DNA from: Candidatus Jordarchaeum sp. LHC_1308
Lineage (GTDB): Archaea; Asgardarchaeota; Jordiarchaeia; Jordiarchaeales; Freyrarchaeaceae
Length of the DNA: 35,260 nucleotides
Assembly (NCBI GenBank): GCA_019057675.1
Contig: JAHLWX010000011.1
Coordinates: 1 to 35,260 of the forward strand
Reading direction: 5' to 3'
In this document: piece after piece, positions 1 through 8,491 of the stretch
Position numbering within the stretch: the first letter of the stretch is position 1
How the letters are laid out: every line of letters starts with the position of its first letter
Made by a program: the position numbers and the translations under genes
The notes under the pieces: generated by a model
Told to the model about the DNA's origin: nothing
Databases searched by the model: none
Seen by the model: only the letters and a program-made list of their open reading frames with translations

Positions 1-1
1 G

Positions 2-349
2 GAAGAGGGGGTGCCTGCTCCGAAAATAAAGGACGTCAAGCTTACCATTCAAGAGTTGAAGAGGACATTTGAAAAAGTGATAGATTACGTTTCCAAGCTT
101 TACAGGAAAGCAGAGCTCGTACACTCGGATATAAGTGAGTATAATATCCTCTGGTGGGATGAGCCCGTACTCATAGATCTCTCCCAAGCGGTAATGCTTA
201 GTCACCCGTTATCTAACGATTTTCTCGTCAGAGACCTTAAAAACATATTAACATATTTTTCACGTGAAGGTGTAAAAGTGCCATCTCTCGAAGAATTATA
301 TTACCAAGTAACAGGAGAGGAGGCCCCATGGAAGCAAAGGAACACGTGA
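2..349 (+). CDS. rio1: RIO1-family protein kinase, C-terminal part (5' end outside window)
   Basis: Atypical serine kinase/ATPase of small-subunit ribosome maturation. The reading frame is open to the left edge (GAA GAG GGG GTG...), so the GTG at 11 is probably an internal valine rather than a start. The catalytic loop reads LVHSDISEYNIL (H-x-D-x4-N), and the metal-binding segment LIDLSQAV replaces the DFG motif, as is typical of RIO1. The protein ends with a short helical tail. The stop overlaps the start of the downstream KH gene by 22 bases. RIO1 next to a Pno1-like KH protein is a common archaeal pairing, and both act on the pre-40S/30S particle. The family assignment is firm; only the N-lobe is missing. 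Confidence 0.92.
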   Translation, partial: EEGVPAPKIKDVKLTIQELKRTFEKVIDYVSKLYRKAELVHSDISEYNILWWDEPVLIDLSQAVMLSHPLSNDFLVRDLKNILTYFSREGVKVPSLEELYYQVTGEEAPWKQRNT

Positions 350-885
350 AAGTTCCTAAGGAACGTGTGGCAGTAATAATAGGTAAAAACGGATGCGTCA
401 AGAAAAAGCTAGAACAAGAAACAAAAACCAAAATAACAATAGATAGTAACGAGGGAACTGTAACGATAGAGACGACGGAGGAGACAGACGACCCCCTTGC
501 AGTATGGAAGGCGAGAGATATAGTAGTCGCCATGGCAAGAGGGTTCAGTCCTGAAAGGGCATTCCGCCTTATGGACGAAGATCAAATGTTGGAAGTTATA
601 GACCTAACAAAAATAGTAGGAGACTCCAGAAACGCACTCACAAGAATTAAGGGAAGAATAATAGGAGAAGAAGGAAAAAGTAGAAGAATAATAGAGGAAA
701 CTTGTGGAGCGGCCATATCAGTATACGGGCACACGGTAAGCATAATAGGAGACATCGACCAGCTTCAATGTGCAAAAAAGGCTATAATGATGCTCATCGA
801 GGGGGCTCGGCACTCAACGGTTTACAGAATTATACAAAAAATGGCCAGAGCTATAAAAATGAAACGAATAATGCCGACAACTTAA
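328..885 (+). CDS. Pno1/Dim2-like KH-domain RNA-binding protein
   Basis: A 185-residue protein with two KH domains. The first carries a GKNG loop near residues 20-23, the second GEEGKSRR near 112-119. This is the architecture of archaeal homologues of eukaryotic Pno1/Dim2 (Krr1 family), which bind the 3' end of small-subunit rRNA during maturation; the rRNA role is family knowledge. The ATG at 328 is preceded by GGAGAGGAGG at a suitable distance and lies inside the end of the RIO1 gene, so the two are translationally coupled. The C-terminus is basic (KMARAIKMKR), consistent with RNA binding. Confidence 0.9.
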   Translation: MEAKEHVKVPKERVAVIIGKNGCVKKKLEQETKTKITIDSNEGTVTIETTEETDDPLAVWKARDIVVAMARGFSPERAFRLMDEDQMLEVIDLTKIVGDSRNALTRIKGRIIGEEGKSRRIIEETCGAAISVYGHTVSIIGDIDQLQCAKKAIMMLIEGARHSTVYRIIQKMARAIKMKRIMPTT

Positions 886-1445
886 GCATGTAAAAATGAT
901 TTTACAATACTACATTTTTCTGATTTGATTAGAGAAGAACAAACTGCTACGTATATTATCAAAACACTAATTGAACACGGACACTAAGCTAAATAATAAA
1001 GCTCAAAAAATTTAAACGCCAATTTTTTAAGCTTGTCAAAAACAAAATTAGGGTTTACGGGCCATCGCAGCCAAAGTATTCAAAAATTAAAACTCACTTA
1101 ATGTTAGGAACAATTTTAATAAAGTTAATAAAGCAATTAAATTTGGCCATCTTCTCAATTGTAGAATGAATCACGTGGAGAAAATCATCACAAATAGTTC
1201 CAAGGGTTTTTCTGATTTCAGTTATTTTAAGATGAATTTTATCCATTACCATTGACACCTCTACATTAATCACTCTAACACCCAACGAACAAACCTATAA
1301 ACGCATAAATAAGAAACAGTAAAACAACTAAAATAAAAAATGAACCCTTAGAGAGGGAAATTTCACAGAACATTAACAGAAAAACGCAAAGGAATTTGAA
1401 ACAAAGAAATTGAGAGGATGCGAGCATTTGTTTGAATTAGGAGGA
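886..1445. other. AT-rich intergenic stretch with one possible small ORF
   Basis: About 560 bases between the KH gene and tRNA-Leu. It is AT-rich with several in-frame stops on both strands. Apart from the doubtful small ORF on the minus strand at 1094-1246, I see no gene, structured RNA or repeat. Confidence 0.5.
1094..1246 (-). CDS. Possible small protein, 50 residues, unrecognised
   Basis: A minus-strand frame begins MDKIHLKITEIRKTL and ends IVPNIK. A GAGGTG stretch lies 9 nt before this ATG, and a TTTATA-like box lies further upstream, so expression is conceivable. The peptide is mixed amphipathic/hydrophobic with two cysteines and resembles no family I know. A frame of this length can arise by chance in AT-rich DNA, so I rate it below even odds. 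Confidence 0.25.
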   Translation of the reverse strand: MDKIHLKITEIRKTLGTICDDFLHVIHSTIEKMAKFNCFINFIKIVPNIK

Positions 1446-1572
1446 TGGTGCAGGGGGTGGGATTTGAACCCACGCAGGCATACGCTCCCAGTTTGGATCT
1501 ACGCCACGCGGGCCTCAGCCGCGTTCCTTTGACTTAGCCCGCGGTTCATGTGTCTGGCTCGGACACCCCTGC
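1446..1572 (-). tRNA. tRNA-Leu (anticodon GAG) with two probable non-canonical introns
   Basis: Acceptor GCAGGGG (1572-1566) pairs with CCCCTGC (1456-1450), followed by discriminator A and an encoded CCA (1448-1446). The anticodon arm is CGCGG-CTGAGGC-CCGCG with GAG at 1516-1514. The T arm GTGGG-TTCAAAT-CCCAC is intact. The gene is about 36-38 nt too long. Removing 19 nt in the D loop (about 1556-1538) leaves GAGCCTAAGTCAAAGGA. Removing 19 nt in the variable arm (about 1498-1480) leaves TGGCGTAGGCCTGC. Both products match ordinary archaeal tRNA-Leu. There is no intron at 37/38. Exact splice sites may shift by a few bases. Confidence 0.87.
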
Positions 1573-1600
1573 TCCATCTGGAGTATTAATAATCGTATCT

Positions 1601-1608
1601 TTTTATAG
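1601..1608 (-). promoter_or_regulatory. TATA box of tRNA-Leu
   Basis: On the minus strand the sequence reads CTATAAAA, 29-36 nt before the mature 5' end at 1572. This is the normal spacing for an archaeal tRNA promoter. Confidence 0.6.
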
Positions 1609-1636
1609 TTTTCTTCGCTGTGAAAGAAATTGCTTG

Positions 1637-2344
1637 TTACTGTTTTGATAGTATGATCCTAGCATCTACGGCCTTTGCTCCTTTTGGGTAAGCGAAGATA
1701 GGGTTTAAATCCAGTTGGTCTATTTCGGGGTATTCTGTGACGAGGGCTGAAACCTTTAGGAGTATGTCTATTAATGCTTCTACATCTGCGGGAGGTTGCC
1801 CTCTTATTCCCTGTAGTATCGGGTATGCTTTTATTTCCTTTATCATTTCTTCCGCATCATACTTTGTTATCGGGGCAACTCTGAAGGAAACGTCTTTGAG
1901 GACTTCTACGAAGATGCCCCCTAGCCCGAACATAAGCGCTGGTCCAAACTGGGGGTCTTTGGCCATACCGACTATTACTTCTCTTCCTTCCGGGCAGAAT
2001 TCCTGAACTAAGATTCCGGTGATTTTTGCATCACTTTTGTATTTTTTCACGCTTTCAAGTATTTCGTTGTAAGCCTTTACAACTTCGCCTTTGTTTTTAA
2101 GGTTGACTTTTACTCCTCCCGCGTCGCTTTTGTGTATTATGTCGGGAGAGATCACTTTGAGGACGATGGGATAACCTATTTCCTCAGCATATCTAACCGC
2201 TTCGTCAGGTGTTTTTGCTACTTTGAAACTTGTTGTTGGTATTCCGTAGGCTCTGATTATTTCTTTTGCTTCTGGCTCTAGGAGATAGGTTCTTCCCTCA
2301 TTTAGGGCTTTTTGGATTATTTTTGAAACCACTTCGTTGGACAT
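1637..2344 (-). CDS. acdB: Acyl/acetyl-CoA synthetase (ADP-forming), beta subunit
   Basis: ATP-grasp subunit of the archaeal ADP-forming acyl-CoA synthetase, which makes ATP from acetyl-CoA (or branched/aryl acyl-CoA) plus ADP and Pi. Recognisable segments are the N-terminal LEPEAKEIIRAYGIPTT, the ATP-grasp core YPIVLKVISPDIIHKSDAGG, VQEFCPEGREVIVGMAKD, the FGLGGIFVEVLKDVSFR loop and the terminal LDLNPIFAYPKG. I choose the third ATG (2344), 9 nt after a GAGG; this gives 235 residues, close to the roughly 232 usual for the separate beta subunit. An upstream ATG at 2368 is in frame but has no ribosome site. The alpha subunit is not in the window. With the oxoacid oxidoreductase at 6.4-9.4 kb it would complete a fermentative ATP-yielding route (inference). 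Confidence 0.9.
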   Translation of the reverse strand: MSNEVVSKIIQKALNEGRTYLLEPEAKEIIRAYGIPTTSFKVAKTPDEAVRYAEEIGYPIVLKVISPDIIHKSDAGGVKVNLKNKGEVVKAYNEILESVKKYKSDAKITGILVQEFCPEGREVIVGMAKDPQFGPALMFGLGGIFVEVLKDVSFRVAPITKYDAEEMIKEIKAYPILQGIRGQPPADVEALIDILLKVSALVTEYPEIDQLDLNPIFAYPKGAKAVDARIILSKQ

Positions 2345-2455
2345 TTCATTCATCCTCGCATAGTTCATGACGGGATTTAAGGGACATTATCAGTTTAGGT
2401 TCTCGAGAGCTGGCTCCCTATAAAAGTTTCCAGTATCCAATATTGAGCTACCTAT

Positions 2456-3217
2456 TTATGTTGCTAGTTCGCCGCCAGTATATATCCGCTCCAGAGCTGC
2501 TTGAAGATTATCGAGACCTTCAAGCTTGGTTGAGGAGACGGGTATTGGAACGTCGAACATGTGAATTTTCGCTAAAGCATCACATATGCCAAGTGACATT
2601 TCTCTTTTCATTCCCTGAGTTTCATTTTCTATTGCTTCGATTAATGTCTGTGGATCCAATGCCCAACCAATGATTTTTTGAATTTCCCGGCCGGTTAACA
2701 TGTCGCTTTTAGAAAGAACGGTAAGTTGTGGAAGAAAGAAGCGGTATTGGATAGATGCCCCCAAGAGCATGATGCTTACGAACCCCTGTGGTGTGCGTGT
2801 GAGAAAGGGATCCATCAAGAAGCAAACAGCACTTTGAGTCCCTCCAAGCGAGGATGTCACTATTGGCCCTGATTCCCTGAAGGCGAAAAGTTCCAGCTGA
2901 CCTGGGGTGTCCACCAGGACGTGTGTTGCACCTAGGTCGTCAATTTCTTTCTTAATTTCTTCTATAAAGTTGACCATCATATCGACGCAAGCTACAAGTC
3001 CTCCATTGGGGCCTAGATTAAATGCATCCATCACGTCTTCTAGAACCACATATTCTCTTATGTCAACATCTGGAGTGTATGGAATGTAACGTGCTCCTGG
3101 GTCAAGATTTACTGTAACCACATCTATGTTCTGTTCTCCCAACCACTTCGAGTATATATTTGCAAGGGTTGACTTTCCACTTCCAGCGGTTCCGACAAAA
3201 AAAGTTGTATAATACAT
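2456..3217 (-). CDS. GPN-loop GTPase
   Basis: 253-residue dimeric GTPase of the Gpn/PAB0955 family. Visible motifs are P-loop GTAGSGKS near residue 9, the diagnostic GPN loop (LGPNGGLV near 68-75), G3 VDTPGQLELF and G4 LSKSD. Eukaryotic members help assemble or import RNA polymerase II; the archaeal role is not settled. The ATG at 3217 follows a strong AGGAGGAGA. The gene is divergent from the small zinc-finger gene at 3301, with only about 80 bases between the two starts. The length is normal for the family. Confidence 0.93.
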   Translation of the reverse strand: MYYTTFFVGTAGSGKSTLANIYSKWLGEQNIDVVTVNLDPGARYIPYTPDVDIREYVVLEDVMDAFNLGPNGGLVACVDMMVNFIEEIKKEIDDLGATHVLVDTPGQLELFAFRESGPIVTSSLGGTQSAVCFLMDPFLTRTPQGFVSIMLLGASIQYRFFLPQLTVLSKSDMLTGREIQKIIGWALDPQTLIEAIENETQGMKREMSLGICDALAKIHMFDVPIPVSSTKLEGLDNLQAALERIYTGGELAT

Positions 3218-3300
3218 TTTCTCCTCCTAAATTCAGTCCTGATTTCGGGAGTAAAAGTAAAAAGAAGAGTGGTGAAAAACTTTTTTATGGAGGAACAAGT

Positions 3301-3444
3301 TTGGTTTACCATTGCGCGGTTGTGAACTGTGGAAAAATACTGAACGAGGAAGAAAGCGTCGAACTTAACGGAGAAAGGTACTGTAAAGAATGTGCTACGT
3401 TGATTATGAAAGAAGTACTAGTAAGACTTACAGGAAGAATTTGA
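3301..3444 (+). CDS. Small zinc-finger protein, 47 residues
   Basis: I start this gene at TTG 3301, which has GGAGGA at 3289-3294 (7-8 nt spacing). The longer open frame upstream runs across the divergent GPN start region and looks non-coding. The product begins MVYHCAVVNCGKIL and contains C-x4-C (CAVVNC) and C-x2-C (CKEC) about 24 residues apart, separated by an ELNGERY turn: a single treble-clef or ribbon-like zinc site. The C-terminus is a short helix ending LTGRI. I know no specific function. The small size, clean ribosome site and paired cysteines argue that it is real. Confidence 0.6.
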   Translation: MVYHCAVVNCGKILNEEESVELNGERYCKECATLIMKEVLVRLTGRI

Positions 3445-3520
3445 ACGATAAAAATTTAGCCACAAGCGCAAAAAAGTGGATGAAATGACCGAGCGAGAAT
3501 TGAAAAAGAGTTATTAGTAG

Positions 3521-4201
3521 TTACCATGGTTCCTTTTTTAGATGTAAAGCGTACCCCACAATGTTGGCTGCAAGGTGTACTAATGGCGTGATTATTACTG
3601 CTGTTAATATAAGTTCAAACGGCGGAACATAGATTATTGAGGAAAGTATGATGGCTCCTGCTACAAAGTCAAGTTGGTCTAATCCAGGTGCAGGGTAACC
3701 GCGGCTTATGTTTAAGCGGCGCTTGATAAATGACCCAATTAGGTCTCCTGTCAAAGCTCCAAGCGAGAGAAGGAAACCTTTAATGATGCTTGGAAAAATC
3801 ACTTCTTTTATTGTTGAAGGATACCCCAGAAGGGCAAAATAAATAGGGGTAAATAAAAGGGCGTTAATTGTGACTAGATAGACTACGTTCTCGGGGCTTA
3901 ATGTACTTACTACTATCATGAGAAAGGCTGATTGGGGAGAGAACAGTAAAATTGGAGCGCCTAGTGTTTCCCCAGCAATGGACTGAGCAACGCCGGCAGC
4001 TGTTCCGGTAGCTACACCGCCCACAAAACCCCTTACTGTTTTCCCCTCTCCAAAAATTCTTTTTCCATCAATGAAATTTTTTCCTAAGTCTAAAGGTGCA
4101 TTAAACTGGTTTCCTCTTCCAAATATTACAGCCAATCCATTAGCAGCATAAGCGGGAAGAATATACCAGAACATTAAAAGTAACAATGTCAGTAGATCCA
4201 T
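3521..4201 (-). CDS. carS: CDP-archaeol synthase (CarS, DUF46 family)
   Basis: Integral membrane enzyme that transfers CMP from CTP to unsaturated archaetidic acid (2,3-di-O-geranylgeranyl-glycerol phosphate), the activation step of archaeal polar-lipid synthesis. I start at ATG 4201, 9 nt after GGAGG; an extension to 4243 in the same frame lacks a ribosome site. From this start there are 226 residues with about five hydrophobic segments, starting MDLLTLLLLMFWYILPAYAANG. Conserved family features include the GKRIFGEGKTVRGFVGG loop and the C-terminal LTGDLIGSFIKRR plus GLDQLDFVAGA. It lies 51 bases downstream of radB on the same strand. Confidence 0.92.
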   Translation of the reverse strand: MDLLTLLLLMFWYILPAYAANGLAVIFGRGNQFNAPLDLGKNFIDGKRIFGEGKTVRGFVGGVATGTAAGVAQSIAGETLGAPILLFSPQSAFLMIVVSTLSPENVVYLVTINALLFTPIYFALLGYPSTIKEVIFPSIIKGFLLSLGALTGDLIGSFIKRRLNISRGYPAPGLDQLDFVAGAIILSSIIYVPPFELILTAVIITPLVHLAANIVGYALHLKKEPW

Positions 4202-4252
4202 TTTCTTAGACCTCCAGTTGATGAATATGTTCACCTTCATCAATTTTAATTT

Positions 4253-4933
4253 TTATGTGAGCCCGTTCTCTGAGAGCGTTAGTTCCACAGAGGAACCCGC
4301 TTTTCTTCCGCCCTTAATTAGAGTTACTTTTACTTTGTCGGGTGAAACGCGTTCCATTTTTAGGTCAACCGTAGACCAGTAAGATATAACGTTTCCGCCT
4401 ACTGGGCGTGTTTCGCCTGTTTCTGGATCAAGCGTGACTTGATTTGTTAGAATGACGGATGATGAAGTATTCTGAGCTAAAGCTAGAAGCTCAGCAAGCT
4501 GCATGTTTAGTTTGCGATTCGCAAAAATGTTTCGCTCCTTCTCTTCGAGCTCTAACCGATACATGTTTGTGACGCTATCGATGACTACAAGAGAGAATGG
4601 AGGAGCGATGATGCTTAATCGCTCAATTAATCGTTCCTGCTCTGAGAAAGAGAATGGTTTAGCGATCATAAACTTCTCTAAGTTCTCTTTATGTGAGAGA
4701 TGTGCTAGACGTTTCGGGTGAAGAGAGTGCTCTGTATCTATGTAAAATACAGATGCGCCAAGAGACAAAGCTGTGAAAGCGCAGTGGATGACGAAAGTGG
4801 TCTTACCTCCACCTCTAGGCCCAAAGATGTGAGTTATTAATCCAACTGGAAGGCCGCCGGAAAGCAATAAGTCGACTTTACGTACTCCTGAGGGCATTTT
4901 CCTTAACTGTTCCATCGTCAATGGACTCACCAC
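4253..4933 (-). CDS. radB: RadB, RecA-family recombinase paralogue
   Basis: 226-residue RecA/RadA-core ATPase without the N-terminal helix-hairpin-helix domain of RadA, as expected for RadB. Walker A is GPRGGGKTT near residues 38-46, Walker B is LVVIDSVTN near 115-123, and an ILTNQV segment follows. RadB assists RadA in recombinational repair in Euryarchaeota and some other archaea, but is generally absent from Crenarchaeota, which bears weakly on lineage. The start is uncertain: GTG at 4933, or the in-frame ATG at 4915 giving MEQLRKMPSGVRKVD. The gene is divergent from the Clp1-type kinase gene. Confidence 0.88.
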   Translation of the reverse strand: MVSPLTMEQLRKMPSGVRKVDLLLSGGLPVGLITHIFGPRGGGKTTFVIHCAFTALSLGASVFYIDTEHSLHPKRLAHLSHKENLEKFMIAKPFSFSEQERLIERLSIIAPPFSLVVIDSVTNMYRLELEEKERNIFANRKLNMQLAELLALAQNTSSSVILTNQVTLDPETGETRPVGGNVISYWSTVDLKMERVSPDKVKVTLIKGGRKAGSSVELTLSENGLT

Positions 4934-5088
4934 CGTATGAAGAGCGTCGCCTCGAGACTTGAAGGGGATCCTAAGGGGAGTAGATGAAAATAAATTATAA
5001 AATCAACTTTGTATTTTCCTCTTCCTAAGAAAGAAATTTTTTCTGCCTAATAAATAAGAAGCATAAATGGAAGGTTCGAGGGAGATCA

Positions 5089-6372
5089 TTGGAACATGTT
5101 GAGAATGTGAATGATGGGGAATGTATACTAATAAGAGGTCCTGCTAACATAGAGGTCAAAGAAGGCAGGGTGACGGTACTGGGTGGAACTTTTGACGCAG
5201 GAGAACATATAATGATTCCTAAGGGAAAAACTCTCTCTTTAAAAGCGTGTACATCAGCAATCCTGAGGATCGTGTCAAGCAGTATTGAACGGGTAAAGGA
5301 AGATGTACCATCACAATGGCGTATTGCCGTTGAGGAGCTGGACAAGGTCGAAAAGCCAGCTGTAGTTATCGTGATAGGCGGCGTTGATACCGGCAAAACG
5401 ACGTTTACAGTTTTTCTAGGAAATATGGCTCTCAAAAAAGGATTAAGGGTTGCTATAGTGGATGCGGATGTTGGGCAAAGCGACATAGGGCCGCCATGCT
5501 TTGTGGCGATGGGATTACTCGACAAGTCGGTAGTAGACATGTCTAAGGTTGAATTAAATGACGCTTACTTCGTAGGGTCGACTACACCGTCGGCATACCC
5601 ACATAGAATGGTTACAGGTGTAAAGTTAATGGTTGAAAAAGCGCTTATGCTTGGAAGCGAAGTCGTGCTTGTTGATACTCCGGGATGGATTTCGGGCTTT
5701 AGAGCAAGAGACTTAATAATATCATTATTACATGTTTTACGACCTTCCATTGTTGTAGCGTTGCAAGATAATGAGGAGGCTGAGGGAATTCTTAAGGCGT
5801 TTTCAAGTTCAGAGATGCACATTATAAGGCTTCCAGCTTTGGCGTCATGTAAGAGAAACAGAGAAACAAGGAAGTTCCTCCGCGAAATGGCCTATAGAAA
5901 GCATCTACATGGAGGCATAAACGTCGAACTAGATATAAATAAGGTTTCAGTTGCATACACCACTCTGTTCAGCGGAAACACATTAAGTAGTGATGAGGAA
6001 AGAAAAGTTTCAGGAATTTTGGGAGTTAGCCCAGTGTATGCAGAAGCTTCATTCGACACGTTAACTTTAGTTTTGCCGAGTTATGTTGATGTTTGGGAAA
6101 AAATTGAAATGTTAGGACTGTTATTTAAAGGGAGAGAAGTGTACCTGCTTCGCGAAGAGTCACTTGAAAATCTTCTGGTTGCGCTTCTAGACAAGAGAAA
6201 CAGGTATCTTGGAGTGGGAATTCTGAAGAAGATTAACTATGCTACAAGGAAAATGCTTCTCTACACTTCGGTTCCACCAGACAAGGTAGCAACCGTACTT
6301 TTTGGTTCGGTGAAAGTCGCAGAAAACGGTGAGGAAATGGGCTCTATACAGCTACATAAAGTAAAAGTTTAA
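5089..6372 (+). CDS. Clp1/Grc3-type polynucleotide 5'-hydroxyl kinase
   Basis: 427-residue RNA/DNA 5'-OH kinase of the Clp1/Nol9/Grc3 family, relevant to RNA processing including tRNA splicing products. It has an N-terminal beta domain (GECILIRGPANIEVKEG), Walker A GGVDTGKTT near residue 98, the family motif VDADVGQSDIGPP near 125-137, and a C-terminal beta region. It starts at TTG 5089 after GAGGGAG; an ATG at 5067 is in another frame. In Pyrococcus the homologue phosphorylates RNA and DNA 5' ends. With so many tRNA introns nearby, a role in tRNA maturation is an attractive inference but nothing in the sequence proves it. Confidence 0.88.
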   Translation: MEHVENVNDGECILIRGPANIEVKEGRVTVLGGTFDAGEHIMIPKGKTLSLKACTSAILRIVSSSIERVKEDVPSQWRIAVEELDKVEKPAVVIVIGGVDTGKTTFTVFLGNMALKKGLRVAIVDADVGQSDIGPPCFVAMGLLDKSVVDMSKVELNDAYFVGSTTPSAYPHRMVTGVKLMVEKALMLGSEVVLVDTPGWISGFRARDLIISLLHVLRPSIVVALQDNEEAEGILKAFSSSEMHIIRLPALASCKRNRETRKFLREMAYRKHLHGGINVELDINKVSVAYTTLFSGNTLSSDEERKVSGILGVSPVYAEASFDTLTLVLPSYVDVWEKIEMLGLLFKGREVYLLREESLENLLVALLDKRNRYLGVGILKKINYATRKMLLYTSVPPDKVATVLFGSVKVAENGEEMGSIQLHKVKV

Positions 6373-6378
6373 GTTTTT

Positions 6379-7557
6379 TTATTTTAGTCCGAGCCATTTT
6401 ATGCCGCTAGGCTCCTCACCTTCTTCTATCATTCTGAATGATTGCTTCAGTAGGCTTATTTCTTCTTCAAGAGTCACGTCCCTGCCTCCTAAACCAGCAA
6501 TGCACTCCATAACCATAGGCATTTCTTTGAAACCGTAAAGTGCGGCTTTAAGCTCTGAACCTAGCGCTCCTCCTTTTCCAGGGCTGAGGTTTCTGTCTAT
6601 GACTGTAATGCACTTAGTTCTCTTTGCGACGCGTCTGAGCTCCTCCTCTGGAAATGGCCTGAAAGCTCTAAGCTTTAGAGCTCCAGCTTTATATCCTTCC
6701 TCTCTCAACACGTCAACAGCTACCTTAGCTTGGTCAGCTATGGATCCCATGGAGAGAAGGATGACGTCCGCATCGTCACATTTATATTCTTCTATTAGGT
6801 GGCCGTGGTTACGTCCAAAAATTTTTTCAAACTCTATCGAGCAACGAATTATTTTTTCTTTGGCGGCCTCCATGGCTCTATGCATCAGGTATCTGAACTC
6901 ATAAAACCAGTCTTCGGGCATCTGGAGGTTTCCATGAGTTATCGGGTTGTCGACGTCAACTATGATGTGTCTCCAAGGCTCATGAGGTATGAATGCGTCT
7001 ACGTCCTCTTGGTTAGGAATTGTTACCGGCTGGGCAGTGTGACTAATGACGAAGCCCTCGAAACATACCATGATGGGGAGAAAGACATCTGGATCCTCAG
7101 CTATCCTATATGCTTGAATGATCGTGTCAAATGCTTCTTGATGGTTGCTCGTGTAAAGCTGAATCCAGCCTGTGTCTCTTTGAGATATCGAGTCGCCATG
7201 CTCAGCCCAAATGTTCCAAGGGGGGCCTATGGTTCGGTTTACGACAGCCATAACTATTGGAAGCCTAGTGGCTGAGGCCCAGTGAAGCATCTCGTGCATG
7301 TATGCCAAACCGTGGCTGCATGTAGCCGTAAACGTCCTCACTCCCGTTAAGCTTGCACCTATGCAGGCCGCCATAGCTGAATGTTCAGACTCAACTGGTA
7401 CGAAGACCGCTTTCAACTCACCGTTAAGAATGAACTCTGATAGCTTTTCTACTATTCCTGTTTGAGGAGTTATCGGATAACATGAAATGAAGCTTGCCCT
7501 AGCTATCTTTACTGCATATGCAACAGCGTGATTCCCGGTTAGGATTAGAGTTTCCAT
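6379..7557 (-). CDS. porA: 2-Oxoacid:ferredoxin oxidoreductase, alpha subunit (PorA-like)
   Basis: 392-residue alpha subunit of the thiamine-dependent 2-oxoacid:ferredoxin oxidoreductase, which converts pyruvate (most likely) plus CoA to acetyl-CoA, CO2 and reduced ferredoxin. The N-terminus shows METLILTGNHAVAYAVK, the substrate-contact segment SCYPITPQTGIVEK, FVPVESEHSAMAACIGAS and TATCSHGLAYMHEML, all typical of PorA. The C-terminal domain carries the transketolase-C fold. It is the last gene of a three-gene operon, 10 bases after the gamma-delta gene, with GAGGCTGAG before its ATG. Substrate choice (pyruvate versus 2-oxoisovalerate) cannot be settled by eye; the similarity looks Por-like. 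Confidence 0.9.
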   Translation of the reverse strand: METLILTGNHAVAYAVKIARASFISCYPITPQTGIVEKLSEFILNGELKAVFVPVESEHSAMAACIGASLTGVRTFTATCSHGLAYMHEMLHWASATRLPIVMAVVNRTIGPPWNIWAEHGDSISQRDTGWIQLYTSNHQEAFDTIIQAYRIAEDPDVFLPIMVCFEGFVISHTAQPVTIPNQEDVDAFIPHEPWRHIIVDVDNPITHGNLQMPEDWFYEFRYLMHRAMEAAKEKIIRCSIEFEKIFGRNHGHLIEEYKCDDADVILLSMGSIADQAKVAVDVLREEGYKAGALKLRAFRPFPEEELRRVAKRTKCITVIDRNLSPGKGGALGSELKAALYGFKEMPMVMECIAGLGGRDVTLEEEISLLKQSFRMIEEGEEPSGIKWLGLK

Positions 7558-7567
7558 GCGCTCAGCC

Positions 7568-8479
7568 TCACTTCTCTTCGATAACCATGCTTATAGCTTT
7601 CCTAGGACATTCATTAAAGCATACTTCACAACCTTTACAATAATCGTAATCTATTTCAGGAAAGCCACTATCGTCCACATTTATTGCGGCTTCAGGGCAA
7701 TACATCCAACAAAAGAGGCACTTACTGCACTTTTCTTTATCAATCACGGGCCTGTGTGTGCGCCATTCGCCTGTTTTGCCTATACTCCCCTTACTTGGGG
7801 TTGATACAGGAACTGGGGGTAGATCAGTCCAATGTCGAATCTCAGGTATCCTCGCTGGCCTTGAAGGGGGAACTGGAGGCACATACTGTTCAGGCTTTAA
7901 ATGAACTTTTCTTGTTAACTCGTACGCCTTTATGACAGCAGCTATATTTTTCTTCACAGCTCCAGCTTCGAAAGAAGATGCTATAGCTTTTTCAAGGCTC
8001 TTGAGGCTCACGAGGCCTGTAGCATTAGCGAAGGCACCCAACATAGGCATAGCTAAGACTTCCAACCCTGCAACTTGAAGGTCAAGTTCCAAGCATATAG
8101 AGGTAGCATCGACCACATAAACTGAACATCCTTCCGGAGCACGAAGTAACGGAGTAATATTTAAGCGAGCCGTATTAATCACGAGGAAACCATCGCGTTT
8201 CAAGCCACGAATAACACCATTTTCATTTCCGGATAGTATAGATGGGTCAACTACTACGACGGCGTCAGGCTCATACACCTGAGAGTGTAGTAAGACCGGT
8301 GCGTGAGAAATCCTGTTATAAGCTTCTATTTGGGCTCCTCTTCTCTCGGCACCTATCCAAGGAATAGACTGAACGCCCACAAAGCCTTCATTGAAAGCTG
8401 CAACCGCAAGTATCCTCGATGCTGTTACAAGGCCTTGCCCGCCACGGCCATGCCATCTTACCTCGAAGACGCCGCGCAT
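7568..8479 (-). CDS. porGD: 2-Oxoacid:ferredoxin oxidoreductase, fused gamma-delta subunit
   Basis: 303 residues. The first 190 or so form the gamma subunit (MRGVFEVRWHGRGGQGLVTAS, GAERRGAQIEAYNRIS). They are followed by a proline-rich linker (EQYVPPVPPSRPARIP) and a delta-type ferredoxin domain with two [4Fe-4S] motifs, CSKCLFCWMYCP and CKGCEVCFNECP. Gamma and delta are separate genes in Pyrococcus, so this is a fusion. Starts at ATG 8479 after GAGGTG. The delta clusters should carry electrons from the beta subunit to ferredoxin. It lies between porB and porA with gaps of 12 and 10 bases. Confidence 0.9.
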   Translation of the reverse strand: MRGVFEVRWHGRGGQGLVTASRILAVAAFNEGFVGVQSIPWIGAERRGAQIEAYNRISHAPVLLHSQVYEPDAVVVVDPSILSGNENGVIRGLKRDGFLVINTARLNITPLLRAPEGCSVYVVDATSICLELDLQVAGLEVLAMPMLGAFANATGLVSLKSLEKAIASSFEAGAVKKNIAAVIKAYELTRKVHLKPEQYVPPVPPSRPARIPEIRHWTDLPPVPVSTPSKGSIGKTGEWRTHRPVIDKEKCSKCLFCWMYCPEAAINVDDSGFPEIDYDYCKGCEVCFNECPRKAISMVIEEK

Positions 8480-8491
8480 GTTAAAACACCT

